Below are positions 26,969 to 35,195 of a stretch of DNA of 64,000 nucleotides, piece by piece. The notes below the pieces were generated by a model. It was not told the origin of the DNA. It was given only the letters and a program-made list of their open reading frames with translations, and did not search any database. The stretch is from an uncultured beta proteobacterium (GTDB lineage: Bacteria; Pseudomonadota; Gammaproteobacteria; Burkholderiales; Burkholderiaceae_C): positions 1 to 64,000 of the forward strand of contig CAJCCO010000070.1 of the NCBI GenBank assembly GCA_903960915.1. The letters run 5' to 3'. Positions within the stretch are counted from its first letter, which is position 1. Every line of letters starts with the position of its first letter. The translations under genes were made by a program, and so were the position numbers.

Positions 26969-28267
26969 CTACAAGCGGAAGACGCTAAAGCCAGCGCTGA
27001 CGGCCTCGTGCCGGTTGTAGAGTCCCTTTACATCCGCTAATACAGGGTGATCACCTTTGCAGAGCTCGCGCAAGTGAGTCGTGCTAAGGGTACGGTACTC
27101 GTTATGCCCAACGGCAACTACCAGCGAATCCACAGGGTGCGCGGCATCAATGGTGCCCATCTTGAGTCCGTACTCATGGGCAACCTCTTCAGCGTTGGCC
27201 CAGGCGTCTGCGACCATGACCTTGATGCCCCAAGACTCGAACTCTCGGACCATGTCAACGACCTTGCTATTACGAATATCGGGGCAATTTTCTTTGAAGG
27301 TAATTCCAAGCAAACCAACTGTGCTTCGGGCAACATCGATGCCGTTAAGCAGCATGCGTTTGATCACGTTGCGTGCAACATAGCGGGCCATGTTGTCATT
27401 GATACGTCTTCCGGCCAGAATGACCTGAGGGTGATAACCCACCATTTCAGCCTTATGTGTTAGGTAATAGGGGTCTACGCCAATGCAATGCCCACCGACC
27501 ATGCCAGGGCGAAATGGCAAGAAGTTCCATTTGCTACCCGCGGCCTCAAGGACCTCTGTAGTGTCAATATCAAGGCGCTCGAAAATAACAGACAACTCGT
27601 TGACCAGCGCGATGTTAAGGTCACGTTGAGTGTTCTCAATAACCTTGGCTGCCTCTGCCACTCGCAAGCTGGTCGCAGGGTAAGTGCCTGCTGTGATGAT
27701 GCTGGCATAAAGTGCCTCGACCGTTTTAGCTATCTCTGGCGTAGAACCACTGGTTATTTTCCTAATCTTTGTAAGCGTGTTGACTTTGTCACCTGGGTTG
27801 ATGCGTTCGGGGCTGTAGCCGCAAAAAAAGTCTTTATTGAAGGTTAAACCGGAGAACTTTTCCAACACCGGGACACAGACCTCCTCAGTACATCCGGGAT
27901 ATACAGTTGACTCGTAAATCACGATGGCGCCAGACTTCATTGCTCTGCCAACTGTCTCGCTGGCCTTGATCAATGGCGTCAGATCGGGCCGGTTTGCTTC
28001 GTCGATGGGCGTGGGGACGGTAACAATATAAATTCCACAATCGATCAGATCAACGTCATCGCAGCTGAACTTCAATAAACCAGCATATCCCAGTTCTTCA
28101 GTTGTTACCTCCAGTGTTTTGTCATGCCCAGACGTAAGCTCTGCAATGCGCGTGGCGTTGATATCAAATCCGATAACGGCACGCTGCTTTCCAAATTCGA
28201 CGGCTAGTGGCAATCCAACGTAGCCCAGACCCACGACTGCTAATGTATTTTTTTTATTTGTTGTCAT
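26969..28267 (-). CDS. wbpA: UDP-N-acetylhexosamine 6-dehydrogenase (WbpA/WbpO/TviB family)
   Basis: Two-step NAD-dependent oxidation of UDP-GlcNAc (or UDP-GalNAc) to the uronic acid, the entry to the wbpBDE pathway. Residues 13-18 show the GLGYVG nucleotide-binding loop, YESTVYPGCTEE and CGYSPERINPGD are family signatures, and the catalytic Cys lies in GGHCIGVDPYYLTH. At 432 residues the sequence resembles the TviB/WbpO branch, so oxidation of UDP-GalNAc cannot be excluded; linkage to wbpB/D/E favours the GlcNAc route. Upstream, 70 bp separate it from manC and may hold a promoter. Confidence 0.92.
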   Translation of the reverse strand: MTTNKKNTLAVVGLGYVGLPLAVEFGKQRAVIGFDINATRIAELTSGHDKTLEVTTEELGYAGLLKFSCDDVDLIDCGIYIVTVPTPIDEANRPDLTPLIKASETVGRAMKSGAIVIYESTVYPGCTEEVCVPVLEKFSGLTFNKDFFCGYSPERINPGDKVNTLTKIRKITSGSTPEIAKTVEALYASIITAGTYPATSLRVAEAAKVIENTQRDLNIALVNELSVIFERLDIDTTEVLEAAGSKWNFLPFRPGMVGGHCIGVDPYYLTHKAEMVGYHPQVILAGRRINDNMARYVARNVIKRMLLNGIDVARSTVGLLGITFKENCPDIRNSKVVDMVREFESWGIKVMVADAWANAEEVAHEYGLKMGTIDAAHPVDSLVVAVGHNEYRTLSTTHLRELCKGDHPVLADVKGLYNRHEAVSAGFSVFRL

Positions 28268-28337
28268 AGTATTATTTTCAATGTATCAATTCAGTGGTGA
28301 TGTGATGACCAGTATGTAAACCAATTTTCCACAGGCT

Positions 28338-29747
28338 TTACCCACGTCCATAAGTATCTTCAAACCGCACAATATCGTCCTCACCCAAGTAACTACCAGT
28401 CTGAACCTCGATCAACTCCAGGTCAGTCTTGCCGGGGTTTTCCAGTCGGTGGGTAACGCCCAGGGGGATGTAGGTGCTTTGGTTTTCTGTCAGCAGCAGT
28501 TGCTCTTCGCCTTTGGTTACCAGGGCGGTGCCTTTGACCACAATCCAGTGCTCGGCGCGGTGGTGGTGCATTTGCAGGCTGAGTTTGGCGCCGGGGCGCA
28601 CGGTGATGCGTTTGACCTGGTGACGCTCGCCTACGTCCACACTGTCGTAGGCGCCCCAGGGGCGGGCTACTTTGCGGTGCTGCACGGACTGCACAATGTT
28701 GTCGGCGTCCAGGCGAGCCACCACTTGCTTGACCTGCTCCACATGGCTGCTGGCGGCTACCAGCAGGGCGTCGGGGGTGTCGATGATGAGCAGGTCTTGC
28801 GTGCCCAAGGCCACAACGGGGCGGTGCGGGGCGTGCACAAAGGTGTTGTTGGACAGCAGCGCCAGGCCCTGGCCGTGGATGCGGTTGCCTTGGGCATCGG
28901 CGGGGGTGTGGTCTGCCACGGCGTTCCAGCTGCCGACATCGCTCCAGGCACTGGCAAATGGCAGCATGGCCACGTTGGCGTGGTGCTCCATGACGGCGTA
29001 GTCGATGCTGTCCGAGCGGCAGGCTTCAAACGCTTGTGCTTGCGGCCGCACAAAGCTGCCGTCTTGCGTGGCCGAGGCCATGGCTTGCTCACAAGCCTTC
29101 AAAATATCGGGTGCGTGTTGCCCCAAGGCGGTCAACAGCGTTTGGGCCGAGCACAAGAAGATGCCAGCATTCCACAGCGCACTGCCCGACAGCAGCAAAG
29201 CCTCGGCCTTGGCTTGGGCGGGCTTTTCTGTAAAGCCTTCTACCGCAAAGGCGCCATCAGGCCGAGCGCTGCCTTGGCGGATGTAGCCGTAAGCGGTGCT
29301 GGGAAAGGTGGGCGAAATGCCAAAGGTGACGATGGCGCCCGCCTGCGCAGCGGTGAGGCCTTGCTGCACCACTTGGGCAAAAGCGGCGGCATCAGGAATG
29401 TGGTGGTCTGAGGGGCAAAACAGCAGCAGGTCGTCTGATTTTGAAGCTGAGGCTGCCGACAACGCTGCAAGCGCCATGGCTGCCGCAGTGTTGCGGGCGG
29501 CGGGCTCCAGCAGAACCCTGCCCTGAACCTTGGCAGCTTGCAGCGCCTCGGCCACTAGAAATCGGTGCTCATCAGAGGCCACGCAAATGACCTGCTTGCT
29601 CAGCAGCGCAACCCGCTCCAGGGTGAGCTGCAGCAGGCTCTTGTTGCCAATAAGCGGCACAAACTGCTTGGGAAAGCTCTTGCGGCTTAACGGCCAAAGC
29701 CGCGTGCCGGAGCCGCCGCAGAGAATGACGGGGGTGATAGTACTCAT
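28338..29747 (-). CDS. manC: Mannose-1-phosphate guanylyltransferase / mannose-6-phosphate isomerase
   Basis: Bifunctional type II enzyme, 469 residues. The N-terminal nucleotidyltransferase has ILCGGSGTRLWPLSRKSFPKQF and FTEKPAQAKA. The C-terminal cupin (phosphomannose isomerase type II) has RPWGAYDSVD, LSLQMHHHRAEHWIVVKGTA and a terminal YLGEDDIVRFEDTYGR. Product: GDP-mannose. No phosphomannomutase, GDP-mannose dehydratase or GDP-fucose gene lies in the window, so how GDP-mannose is used here is open. It overlaps the MarR-type regulator by 4 bp. Confidence 0.96.
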   Translation of the reverse strand: MSTITPVILCGGSGTRLWPLSRKSFPKQFVPLIGNKSLLQLTLERVALLSKQVICVASDEHRFLVAEALQAAKVQGRVLLEPAARNTAAAMALAALSAASASKSDDLLLFCPSDHHIPDAAAFAQVVQQGLTAAQAGAIVTFGISPTFPSTAYGYIRQGSARPDGAFAVEGFTEKPAQAKAEALLLSGSALWNAGIFLCSAQTLLTALGQHAPDILKACEQAMASATQDGSFVRPQAQAFEACRSDSIDYAVMEHHANVAMLPFASAWSDVGSWNAVADHTPADAQGNRIHGQGLALLSNNTFVHAPHRPVVALGTQDLLIIDTPDALLVAASSHVEQVKQVVARLDADNIVQSVQHRKVARPWGAYDSVDVGERHQVKRITVRPGAKLSLQMHHHRAEHWIVVKGTALVTKGEEQLLLTENQSTYIPLGVTHRLENPGKTDLELIEVQTGSYLGEDDIVRFEDTYGRG

Positions 29748-30175
29748 GGGGCTGCGGTTGGTGCGGGGGTATGAATAGATAAAGCGGCTGGGTGAGGCGC
29801 TTGCATGGATAACTGATTTGATCCCTGTGCTGGCTTAGCTTCCCGTACTGCCTCTTGTTGCAAGCGGTCAATTTCAGACTTAAGGGCTTCGTAATCGTCC
29901 ATCTTGCGCTTCAAGAACCGTGCCGCCAGAACCGACTTCTCGGCAATTCCGGCAGGGGTTAAGAGGTAGGCATAGGCCAATTTGCGCTGGCTGTTGTGAA
30001 AGCGTTCGGCAGTCACCCAGCCCCTTTGCACCAAGGCCTTTAGGCAGTAGTTGGTTTTGCCCAAGCTCATGCCCAATTCAAGCGCTAGTGCGCGTTGGTT
30101 GAGTTGAGGGGCAGCCTCTAGCAGGCGTAATGCCCGGAGGTAGGTTTCTTGCTCCAAGACGGGTGTTTCTGACAT
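29744..30175 (-). CDS. EPS-associated MarR family transcriptional regulator
   Basis: A 143-residue winged-helix protein with the sequence style of the EPS-associated MarR group that sits in exopolysaccharide loci of betaproteobacteria: QNQRAL-type helix 2 (LNQRALALELGMSLGKTNYCLKALVQRGWV) and a basic wing, then a coiled-coil C-terminus (YEALKSEIDRLQQEA). The last 25 residues are Ala/Pro/Ser-rich and unlikely to be structured. Coupled to manC by a 4-bp overlap. Palindromic elements at 30227-30252 directly upstream could be its operator. Confidence 0.87.
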   Translation of the reverse strand: MSETPVLEQETYLRALRLLEAAPQLNQRALALELGMSLGKTNYCLKALVQRGWVTAERFHNSQRKLAYAYLLTPAGIAEKSVLAARFLKRKMDDYEALKSEIDRLQQEAVREAKPAQGSNQLSMQAPHPAALSIHTPAPTAAP

Positions 30176-30226
30176 TTCTGGGCAACAAGAGGGTTTTAGG
30201 GTGTGTAAATTAGAGGCTCATCATTC

Positions 30227-30252
30227 GTTCACTTCATGAACACATGTTAACA
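30227..30252. promoter_or_regulatory. Candidate operator region upstream of the EPS MarR gene
   Basis: Two symmetrical elements in a 115-bp gap: GTTCA-N5-TGAAC at 30227-30241 and the 8-bp palindrome TGTTAACA at 30245-30252. They lie 50-75 bases upstream of the regulator start at 30175, where an operator or promoter is expected. Binding is inference. Confidence 0.4.
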
Positions 30253-30291
30253 CCCGCTTTTTTAGCCTTAGAGGGCAACTTCAATGCCTAT

Positions 30292-31155
30292 TCAGTTGGA
30301 AAAGCCAAGCGCTTTTTTGAACCGCGACTGCTTGTCGGCCGCCAACGGATCTTGAGATGCACCCATCCAGGCTTTCCGCGCAAACACCCACAACAGCAGC
30401 GCAAAGCCTGTGCCCAGGCTGGCCAGTATCGCCATCAGGCCCTTTTTGGGGGCAACAGCGTCGATCGGCAGGGTGGGCGGTTGCACCACCACATCCCGCG
30501 TCAGGCCTTGCAGGGCTCTGGGGATGCTCAACACCTCGGCCAGGTAGCGGGCTTGTAACTCGCCTACCGCAATGAGACTGACGCCCGCCTCGCCCCGGGT
30601 TAAGGGTTTGGCCAAGTTGGCTGTGCCTTCGGCTGTTAAACGGGCCAGCAAGCCACGCACTGCAGCCAGTGAAGTTTGGGCGTAACTCAGACGTTTTTCC
30701 AGATCGGCCCGGTCTTGCGGCATGGGCAAGGTGGTTTTAAGCCAGGCATCAATGACCGCGTTGGACAGGTTTTGCGCTTCCTGTGGGGACTTGGCAGTAG
30801 CTTTCAGGCGCACCAGGCCGTCTTTACCCACTGTTGCTTTGATATGACGGGCCAACTCAATGCGAGCCGCTTCCGGGCTACGCCCCTGGGTGAGGTTCAA
30901 GCTACGGATCACCGGATCGAGCACCAGGGGCGAGGTCATCATGGTGACGGCCTGCGCAGCGGTGGGAATAGAAGTCACCACCGTTGACTGTGGAACAGAA
31001 AGTATGGCTTCGCTGGTGAAGCTTTTGTCCATAGCAAAACCTACACCTAACGCGACCAAGCCAGCAAGCACGGGTCCCATCACCAGTAGCTTGATGTTTT
31101 CGGCCACAACAATTAGCAAATCTATCAGGCCTACCGGTTCTTTCTCAATATTCAT
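30292..31155 (-). CDS. wzz: O-antigen/EPS chain-length determinant (Wzz family)
   Basis: Polysaccharide co-polymerase, 287 residues from the ATG at 31155 (MNIEKEPVGLIDLL), the start supported by AAGAG upstream; the reading frame extends 13 codons further. Two membrane segments flank a periplasmic domain: about residues 21-40 (IKLLVMGPVLAGLVALGVGF) and about 240-260 (GLMAILASLGTGFALLLWVF). A Pro-rich motif (VVVQPPTLPIDAVAPKKG) precedes TM2, the Wzz hallmark. It controls modal chain length by acting on Wzy. Confidence 0.9.
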   Translation of the reverse strand: MNIEKEPVGLIDLLIVVAENIKLLVMGPVLAGLVALGVGFAMDKSFTSEAILSVPQSTVVTSIPTAAQAVTMMTSPLVLDPVIRSLNLTQGRSPEAARIELARHIKATVGKDGLVRLKATAKSPQEAQNLSNAVIDAWLKTTLPMPQDRADLEKRLSYAQTSLAAVRGLLARLTAEGTANLAKPLTRGEAGVSLIAVGELQARYLAEVLSIPRALQGLTRDVVVQPPTLPIDAVAPKKGLMAILASLGTGFALLLWVFARKAWMGASQDPLAADKQSRFKKALGFSN

Positions 31156-31226
31156 TTTTTTACTCTTATTAATTTTGCAATTATAAAGTTGCACTTTTTT
31201 TCTTCCCTTACACGCTAAGCCTGAAC

Positions 31227-31254
31227 CCTAGCGCTCTTCTACTCAGACGCTAGG
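31227..31254. other. Inverted repeat between wzz and rfbC
   Basis: CCTAGCG and CGCTAGG with a 14-nt loop. It lies in the gap between rfbC and wzz. On the minus (gene) strand it is not followed by a T-tract; on the plus strand it is followed by CTTTTA, which reads away from any gene. A possible RNA structure, not a convincing terminator. Confidence 0.35.
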
Positions 31255-31268
31255 CTTTTAAAACTTGG

Positions 31269-31823
31269 CTAAAGCTGACTAAACACAGCCGCATCCTGCC
31301 AAGCCAAGCCTTGCTGGTCTTTGGCTGAGACCAGCGGCGTGGCGCCGGACAGCGGCCAATCAACGGCCACGGTGGGGTCGTTCCAGGCGATGCAGCGCTC
31401 AAAGGCGGGGGCGTAGTAATCGGTGGTTTTATACAAAAAATCGGCCGAATCGCTCAGGGTTAAAAAGCCATGGGCAAAGCCAGCGGGCACCCACATCTGA
31501 CGGTGGTTGTGCTCGGTCAGTTCCACGCCCACCCACTGTCCAAAGGTGGCCGAAGATGGCCGCAGGTCTACCGCCACATCAAACACCGCCCCGCGCACCA
31601 CGCGCACCAGTTTGCCCTGGGGCTGCTCAATTTGGTAATGCAGGCCACGCAACACGCCTTTGGCCGAGCGTGAATGGTTGTCTTGCACAAACTGCACGTT
31701 CAGGCCGGTGGCGGCTTGAAACGCTTGCTGGTTGAAACTCTCAAAAAAGAACCCGCGCGCGTCGCCAAAGACACGGGGCTCGATGATCAGGACGTCTGGA
31801 ATGGCAGTGGGGATGATGTTCAT
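31269..31823 (-). CDS. rfbC: dTDP-4-dehydrorhamnose 3,5-epimerase
   Basis: Third step of dTDP-L-rhamnose synthesis. The 184-residue cupin has VRVVRGAVFDVAVDLR, VQDNHSRSAKGVLRGLHYQ (with the catalytic His) and MWVPAGFAHGFLTLSDSADFLYKTT. Transcribed after rfbA with a 24-bp gap. Confidence 0.97.
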   Translation of the reverse strand: MNIIPTAIPDVLIIEPRVFGDARGFFFESFNQQAFQAATGLNVQFVQDNHSRSAKGVLRGLHYQIEQPQGKLVRVVRGAVFDVAVDLRPSSATFGQWVGVELTEHNHRQMWVPAGFAHGFLTLSDSADFLYKTTDYYAPAFERCIAWNDPTVAVDWPLSGATPLVSAKDQQGLAWQDAAVFSQL

Positions 31824-31847
31824 GGCACAGCGTTGAAAGAGATTGTG

Positions 31848-32729
31848 TTAACGGGCTTCTTTCAGCAGGCGCTGCAAATACTGGCCGTAGCCATTTTTGG
31901 CCAGCGGCTGGGCTAGTGTTTGCAGTTGGGCATCGTTGATGAAGCCCTTGCGCCAGGCGATTTCTTCTACGCAGGCCACCTTGAGGCCCTGACGCCGCTC
32001 GATGGTGGCGATGAACTGGCTGGCTTCTAGCAGGCTGTCAAAGGTGCCGGTGTCAAGCCAGGCGTAGCCGCGCTGCATGATTTGCACATTGAGCGAGCCT
32101 TGTTCCAGATAGGTCTGGTTGACGGTGGTAATTTCCAGCTCGCCGCGGGCGCTGGGTTGGATGGACTTGGCGATGTCGACCACCTGGTTGTCGTAAAAAT
32201 ACAGGCCGGTGACGGCGTAGTTGCTTTGCGGGTGCAGGGGTTTTTCTTCAATGCTGCGGGCCTTGCCCTGCGCATCAAACGCCACCACGCCGTAGCGCTC
32301 GGGGTCGGTCACATGGTAGGCAAACACGGTGGCGCCCGATGCTTGGCTGTCAGCGCCTTGCAGCAGAGGCACAAAGTCGTGGCCGTAAAAAATGTTGTCG
32401 CCCAACACCAGGGCGCTGCTGGCGCCGTTAAGAAACTTCTCGCCAATCAGAAAAGCCTGCGCCAGGCCGTCTGGGCTGGGCTGCACGGCGTATTGCAGGT
32501 TAATGCCCCACTGCGAGCCGTCACCCAGCAACTGCTGAAAGCGCGGCGTGTCTTGGGGCGTGCTGATCACCAAAATGTCACGCATACCGCCCAGCATCAA
32601 GGTGCTCAAGGGGTAGTAAATCATGGGCTTGTCGTACACGGGCAGCAGTTGCTTGCTCATAGCCAACGTCGCCGGATGCAGCCGCGTACCCGAGCCGCCT
32701 GCGAGGATGATGCCTTTACGTTGTGTCAT
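31848..32729 (-). CDS. rfbA: Glucose-1-phosphate thymidylyltransferase
   Basis: Forms dTDP-glucose from dTTP and glucose-1-phosphate. The 293-residue protein starts with [15 protein letters not shown] and contains [33 protein letters not shown] and YFYDNQVVD, all RmlA signatures. The upstream neighbour rfbD is separated by 327 bp filled with tandem intergenic repeats, unusual inside an rfb operon. Confidence 0.97.
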   Translation of the reverse strand: MTQRKGIILAGGSGTRLHPATLAMSKQLLPVYDKPMIYYPLSTLMLGGMRDILVISTPQDTPRFQQLLGDGSQWGINLQYAVQPSPDGLAQAFLIGEKFLNGASSALVLGDNIFYGHDFVPLLQGADSQASGATVFAYHVTDPERYGVVAFDAQGKARSIEEKPLHPQSNYAVTGLYFYDNQVVDIAKSIQPSARGELEITTVNQTYLEQGSLNVQIMQRGYAWLDTGTFDSLLEASQFIATIERRQGLKVACVEEIAWRKGFINDAQLQTLAQPLAKNGYGQYLQRLLKEAR

Positions 32730-32768
32730 TTTTTTCGTCCTTTGAAATTATGAAGAACCGTCAAGCGT

Positions 32769-33020
32769 CGTCACTGCGAGCGAAGCGTGGAAGTCCATCT
32801 GGCATAGCCAACAACCTGGATTGCCGCGGCCTAGGGCCTCGCAATGACAGTCTTCCGTCACTGCGAGCGAAGCGTGGCAGTCCATGCGGGATAGCCAACA
32901 GTCTGGATTGCCGCGGCCTACGGCCTCGCAATGACAGTCTTCCGTCACTGCGAGCGAAGCGTGGCAGTCCATGCGGGACAGCCAACAGCCTGGATTGCCG
33001 CGCTTTGCTCGCAATGACGG
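32769..33020. repeat. Three tandem 87-bp intergenic repeat units between rfbD and rfbA
   Basis: Units begin at 32769, 32856 and 32943 with CGTCACTGCGAGCGAAGCG, giving an exact 87-bp period; the third unit is shortened and ends at 33020. Each unit is an imperfect palindrome: the left end (TCACTGCGAGCG) pairs with the right end (CTCGCAATGACAG), so each can fold into a long hairpin. The repeats occupy nearly all of the 327-bp gap 32730-33056. Reading frames through it encode only the repeat and are taken as spurious. Confidence 0.9.
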
Positions 33021-33056
33021 AGTTGGTGGGTTGGCACAGGTGTGAAGCCGCATACC

Positions 33057-33950
33057 TTAAGCCAACACCTCAGCCAGCATGCGGTTCACGCCTTGTTGCC
33101 AAGGCGGTAGGGTCAGGCCGAAGGTGGATTGCAGGTGTTGGGTGGCCAGCCTTGAATTGAGGGGGCGATGGGCCGGCGTCGGGAAGGCGCTGGTGGGCAC
33201 GGGGGCCAGCTCGGTGGCTTTGATGGGCAAGGTAGGCTTTTCCAGCCGGGCTTGCGCCAACACGTGCTGGGCGTAGGCGTGCCAGGTGGTTTCACCGGCT
33301 GCTGCCAGGTGGTACAGCCCGGCGTCTTGCGGGTGGGCCAGCACCTGGCGGATGGCGTGGGCGGTGACGTCGGCCAGCAGGTCGGCACCGGTGGGGGCGC
33401 CAAACTGGTCGTTGATCACGGTTAAGCGCTCACGCTCCTGGGCCAGGCGCAGCATGGTTTTGGCAAAGTTGCCGCCGCGTGCCCCATAGACCCAGCTGGT
33501 TCTAAAAATCAAGTGGCGCGCACCTGCCGCCTGAATGCGCAGCTCCCCTGCCAGTTTGGTGTGGCCATACACGCTCAAGGGCGCGGGCGTGTCGGTCTCT
33601 TGCCATGAGCGCTCGCCGCTGCCGTCAAACACATAGTCGGTGCTGTAGTGCACCAACAGCGCGCCGATTTGGGCCGCCTCTTCGGCCAAAACACCAGGCG
33701 CCAGCGCGTTCAAGGTGTCGGCCAGTTCAGCCTCGCTCTCGGCCCGGTCGACGGCGGTATGGGCGGCCGCGTTGACGATCACGTCAGGCCGAATGGCGCG
33801 CACCGTGTCAGCCAAACCGGCCAGATTGCTCAGGTCACCGCACTGGCCCACACTGTGACGGTCCAGGGCAATAAGCTCGCCCAAGGGCGCCAGGCTGCGC
33901 TGCAGCTCCCAGCCCACTTGGCCGTTTTTACCGAGGAGAAGTATTTTCAT
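33057..33950 (-). CDS. rfbD: dTDP-4-dehydrorhamnose reductase
   Basis: NADPH-dependent reduction that completes dTDP-L-rhamnose. The 297 residues show ILLLGKNGQVGWELQR at the N-terminus, VNAAAHTAVDRAE, STDYVFDGSGERSW and YGHTKLAGE with the SDR Tyr-x3-Lys. Gap to rfbB is 24 bp. Confidence 0.96.
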   Translation of the reverse strand: MKILLLGKNGQVGWELQRSLAPLGELIALDRHSVGQCGDLSNLAGLADTVRAIRPDVIVNAAAHTAVDRAESEAELADTLNALAPGVLAEEAAQIGALLVHYSTDYVFDGSGERSWQETDTPAPLSVYGHTKLAGELRIQAAGARHLIFRTSWVYGARGGNFAKTMLRLAQERERLTVINDQFGAPTGADLLADVTAHAIRQVLAHPQDAGLYHLAAAGETTWHAYAQHVLAQARLEKPTLPIKATELAPVPTSAFPTPAHRPLNSRLATQHLQSTFGLTLPPWQQGVNRMLAEVLA

Positions 33951-33974
33951 GGGTTAATTGGAATCTGACCCCGA

Positions 33975-35033
33975 TTAAAGTTGGTAATTCTTTTGCACCC
34001 ACTCGCGGTAAGCGCCGCTTTGCACGTGGGCGACCCAGTCGGGGTGGGCCAGGTACCACTGCACGGTTTTGCGGATGCCGGTGTCGAAGGTCTCAGAGGG
34101 CTTCCAGCCCAGCTCACGCTCTATCTTGCTGGCGTCAATGGCGTAGCGGCGGTCGTGGCCGGGGCGGTCTTGCACGTAGGAGATCTGGGTTTGGTAGCTG
34201 CTGCCGTCGGGCTTGGGGCGCAGCTCGTCCAGCAGGGCGCACACTGTGTGCACGATCTCGATGTTGGGCTTTTCGTTCCAGCCACCCACGTTGTAAATCT
34301 CGCCCACCCGGCCCGCCTCCAGCACCCGGCGGATGGCGCTGCAATGGTCTTTGACGTAGAGCCAGTCGCGAACCTGCAAGCCGTCGCCGTAAACGGGCAG
34401 CGGTTTGCCCGCCAGCGCGTTGACGATCATCAGCGGGATGAGTTTTTCTGGAAAGTGGAACGGCCCATAGTTGTTGCTGCAGTTTGTGGTGAGCACCGGC
34501 AGGCCGTAGGTGTGGTGCCAGGCGCGCACCAGGTGGTCGCTGGCAGCTTTGCTGGCCGAATACGGGCTGTTGGGCTCCAGCTTGTTGGTCTCGACAAACG
34601 CCGGGTCGGTTTTGGACAGGCTGCCGTAGACCTCGTCGGTCGACACATGCAAAAACCGGAAAGCGGCTTGGGGTTCCTGGGCCAGGCTTTGCCAATAGTG
34701 GCGCACCGCCTGCAGCAGGCGCATGGTGCCCACCACGTTGGTCTGAATGAAGTCTTCGGGGCCCTGGATTGAGCGGTCGACATGGCTTTCTGCCGCAAAG
34801 TTGAGCACCGCTCGGGGCTGGTACTGCGCCAGCAAGCCCGCCACCAGCTCGGCGTCGCCAATGTCGCCCTGCACAAACACATGGCGTGGGTCGTTGGCCA
34901 AAGCCGCCAGGTTTTCTAGATTGCCCGCGTAGGTGAGCTTGTCCAGGTTGAGTACAGGCTCTTGCGACTGGGCCAGCCAGTCGAGCACGAAATTGGCGCC
35001 AATAAAGCCCGCGCCGCCAGTGACCAGAATCAT
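33975..35033 (-). CDS. rfbB: dTDP-glucose 4,6-dehydratase
   Basis: Second step of the dTDP-rhamnose pathway. A 352-residue extended [21 protein letters not shown] at the N-terminus, [36 protein letters not shown] (catalytic Tyr-x3-Lys) and [18 protein letters not shown]. The ATG at 35033 follows AAGGAAAATCCGC. First gene of the minus-strand polysaccharide run as seen here, with 162 bp upstream that include one repeat arm. Confidence 0.97.
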   Translation of the reverse strand: MILVTGGAGFIGANFVLDWLAQSQEPVLNLDKLTYAGNLENLAALANDPRHVFVQGDIGDAELVAGLLAQYQPRAVLNFAAESHVDRSIQGPEDFIQTNVVGTMRLLQAVRHYWQSLAQEPQAAFRFLHVSTDEVYGSLSKTDPAFVETNKLEPNSPYSASKAASDHLVRAWHHTYGLPVLTTNCSNNYGPFHFPEKLIPLMIVNALAGKPLPVYGDGLQVRDWLYVKDHCSAIRRVLEAGRVGEIYNVGGWNEKPNIEIVHTVCALLDELRPKPDGSSYQTQISYVQDRPGHDRRYAIDASKIERELGWKPSETFDTGIRKTVQWYLAHPDWVAHVQSGAYREWVQKNYQL

Positions 35034-35127
35034 GCGGATTTTCCTTGTGTTGGGATGTGTTGCATGCGTGTAGTTTAACTTTTGAGAAGCGCCTGTTGTG
35101 ACGTTCTGTCGAGGTTGCTTAACGCTC

Positions 35128-35166
35128 CGTCATTGCGAGCGAAGCGTGGCAATCCAGGCTGTTGGC
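35128..35166. repeat. Single arm of the CATTGCGAGCGAAGCG repeat family
   Basis: CGTCATTGCGAGCGAAGCG followed by TGGCAATCCAGGCTGTTGG repeats the left arm of the 87-bp units at 32769-33020 without the matching right arm. It lies in the 162-bp gap between rfbB and the reductase gene ending at 35196. A solo or decayed copy. Confidence 0.8.
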
Positions 35167-35195
35167 GTTCCTCGCGCTACACCCCGCCAAAAACC

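Noticed and set aside
30181-30291. JUMPstart/ops element of O-antigen operons
   Set aside because: No GGCGGTAG-type sequence was found in this gap or immediately upstream of rfbB.
32769-33020. CRISPR array
   Set aside because: Units are directly adjacent and similar over their whole 87 bp; there are no unique spacers and no cas genes.
32723-33160. Reading frames through the 87-bp repeats with a repeating SLRAKRGSP pattern
   Set aside because: The period is 29 codons, so the frame stays open by arithmetic; frames are open on both strands, and no start context or homology is visible.
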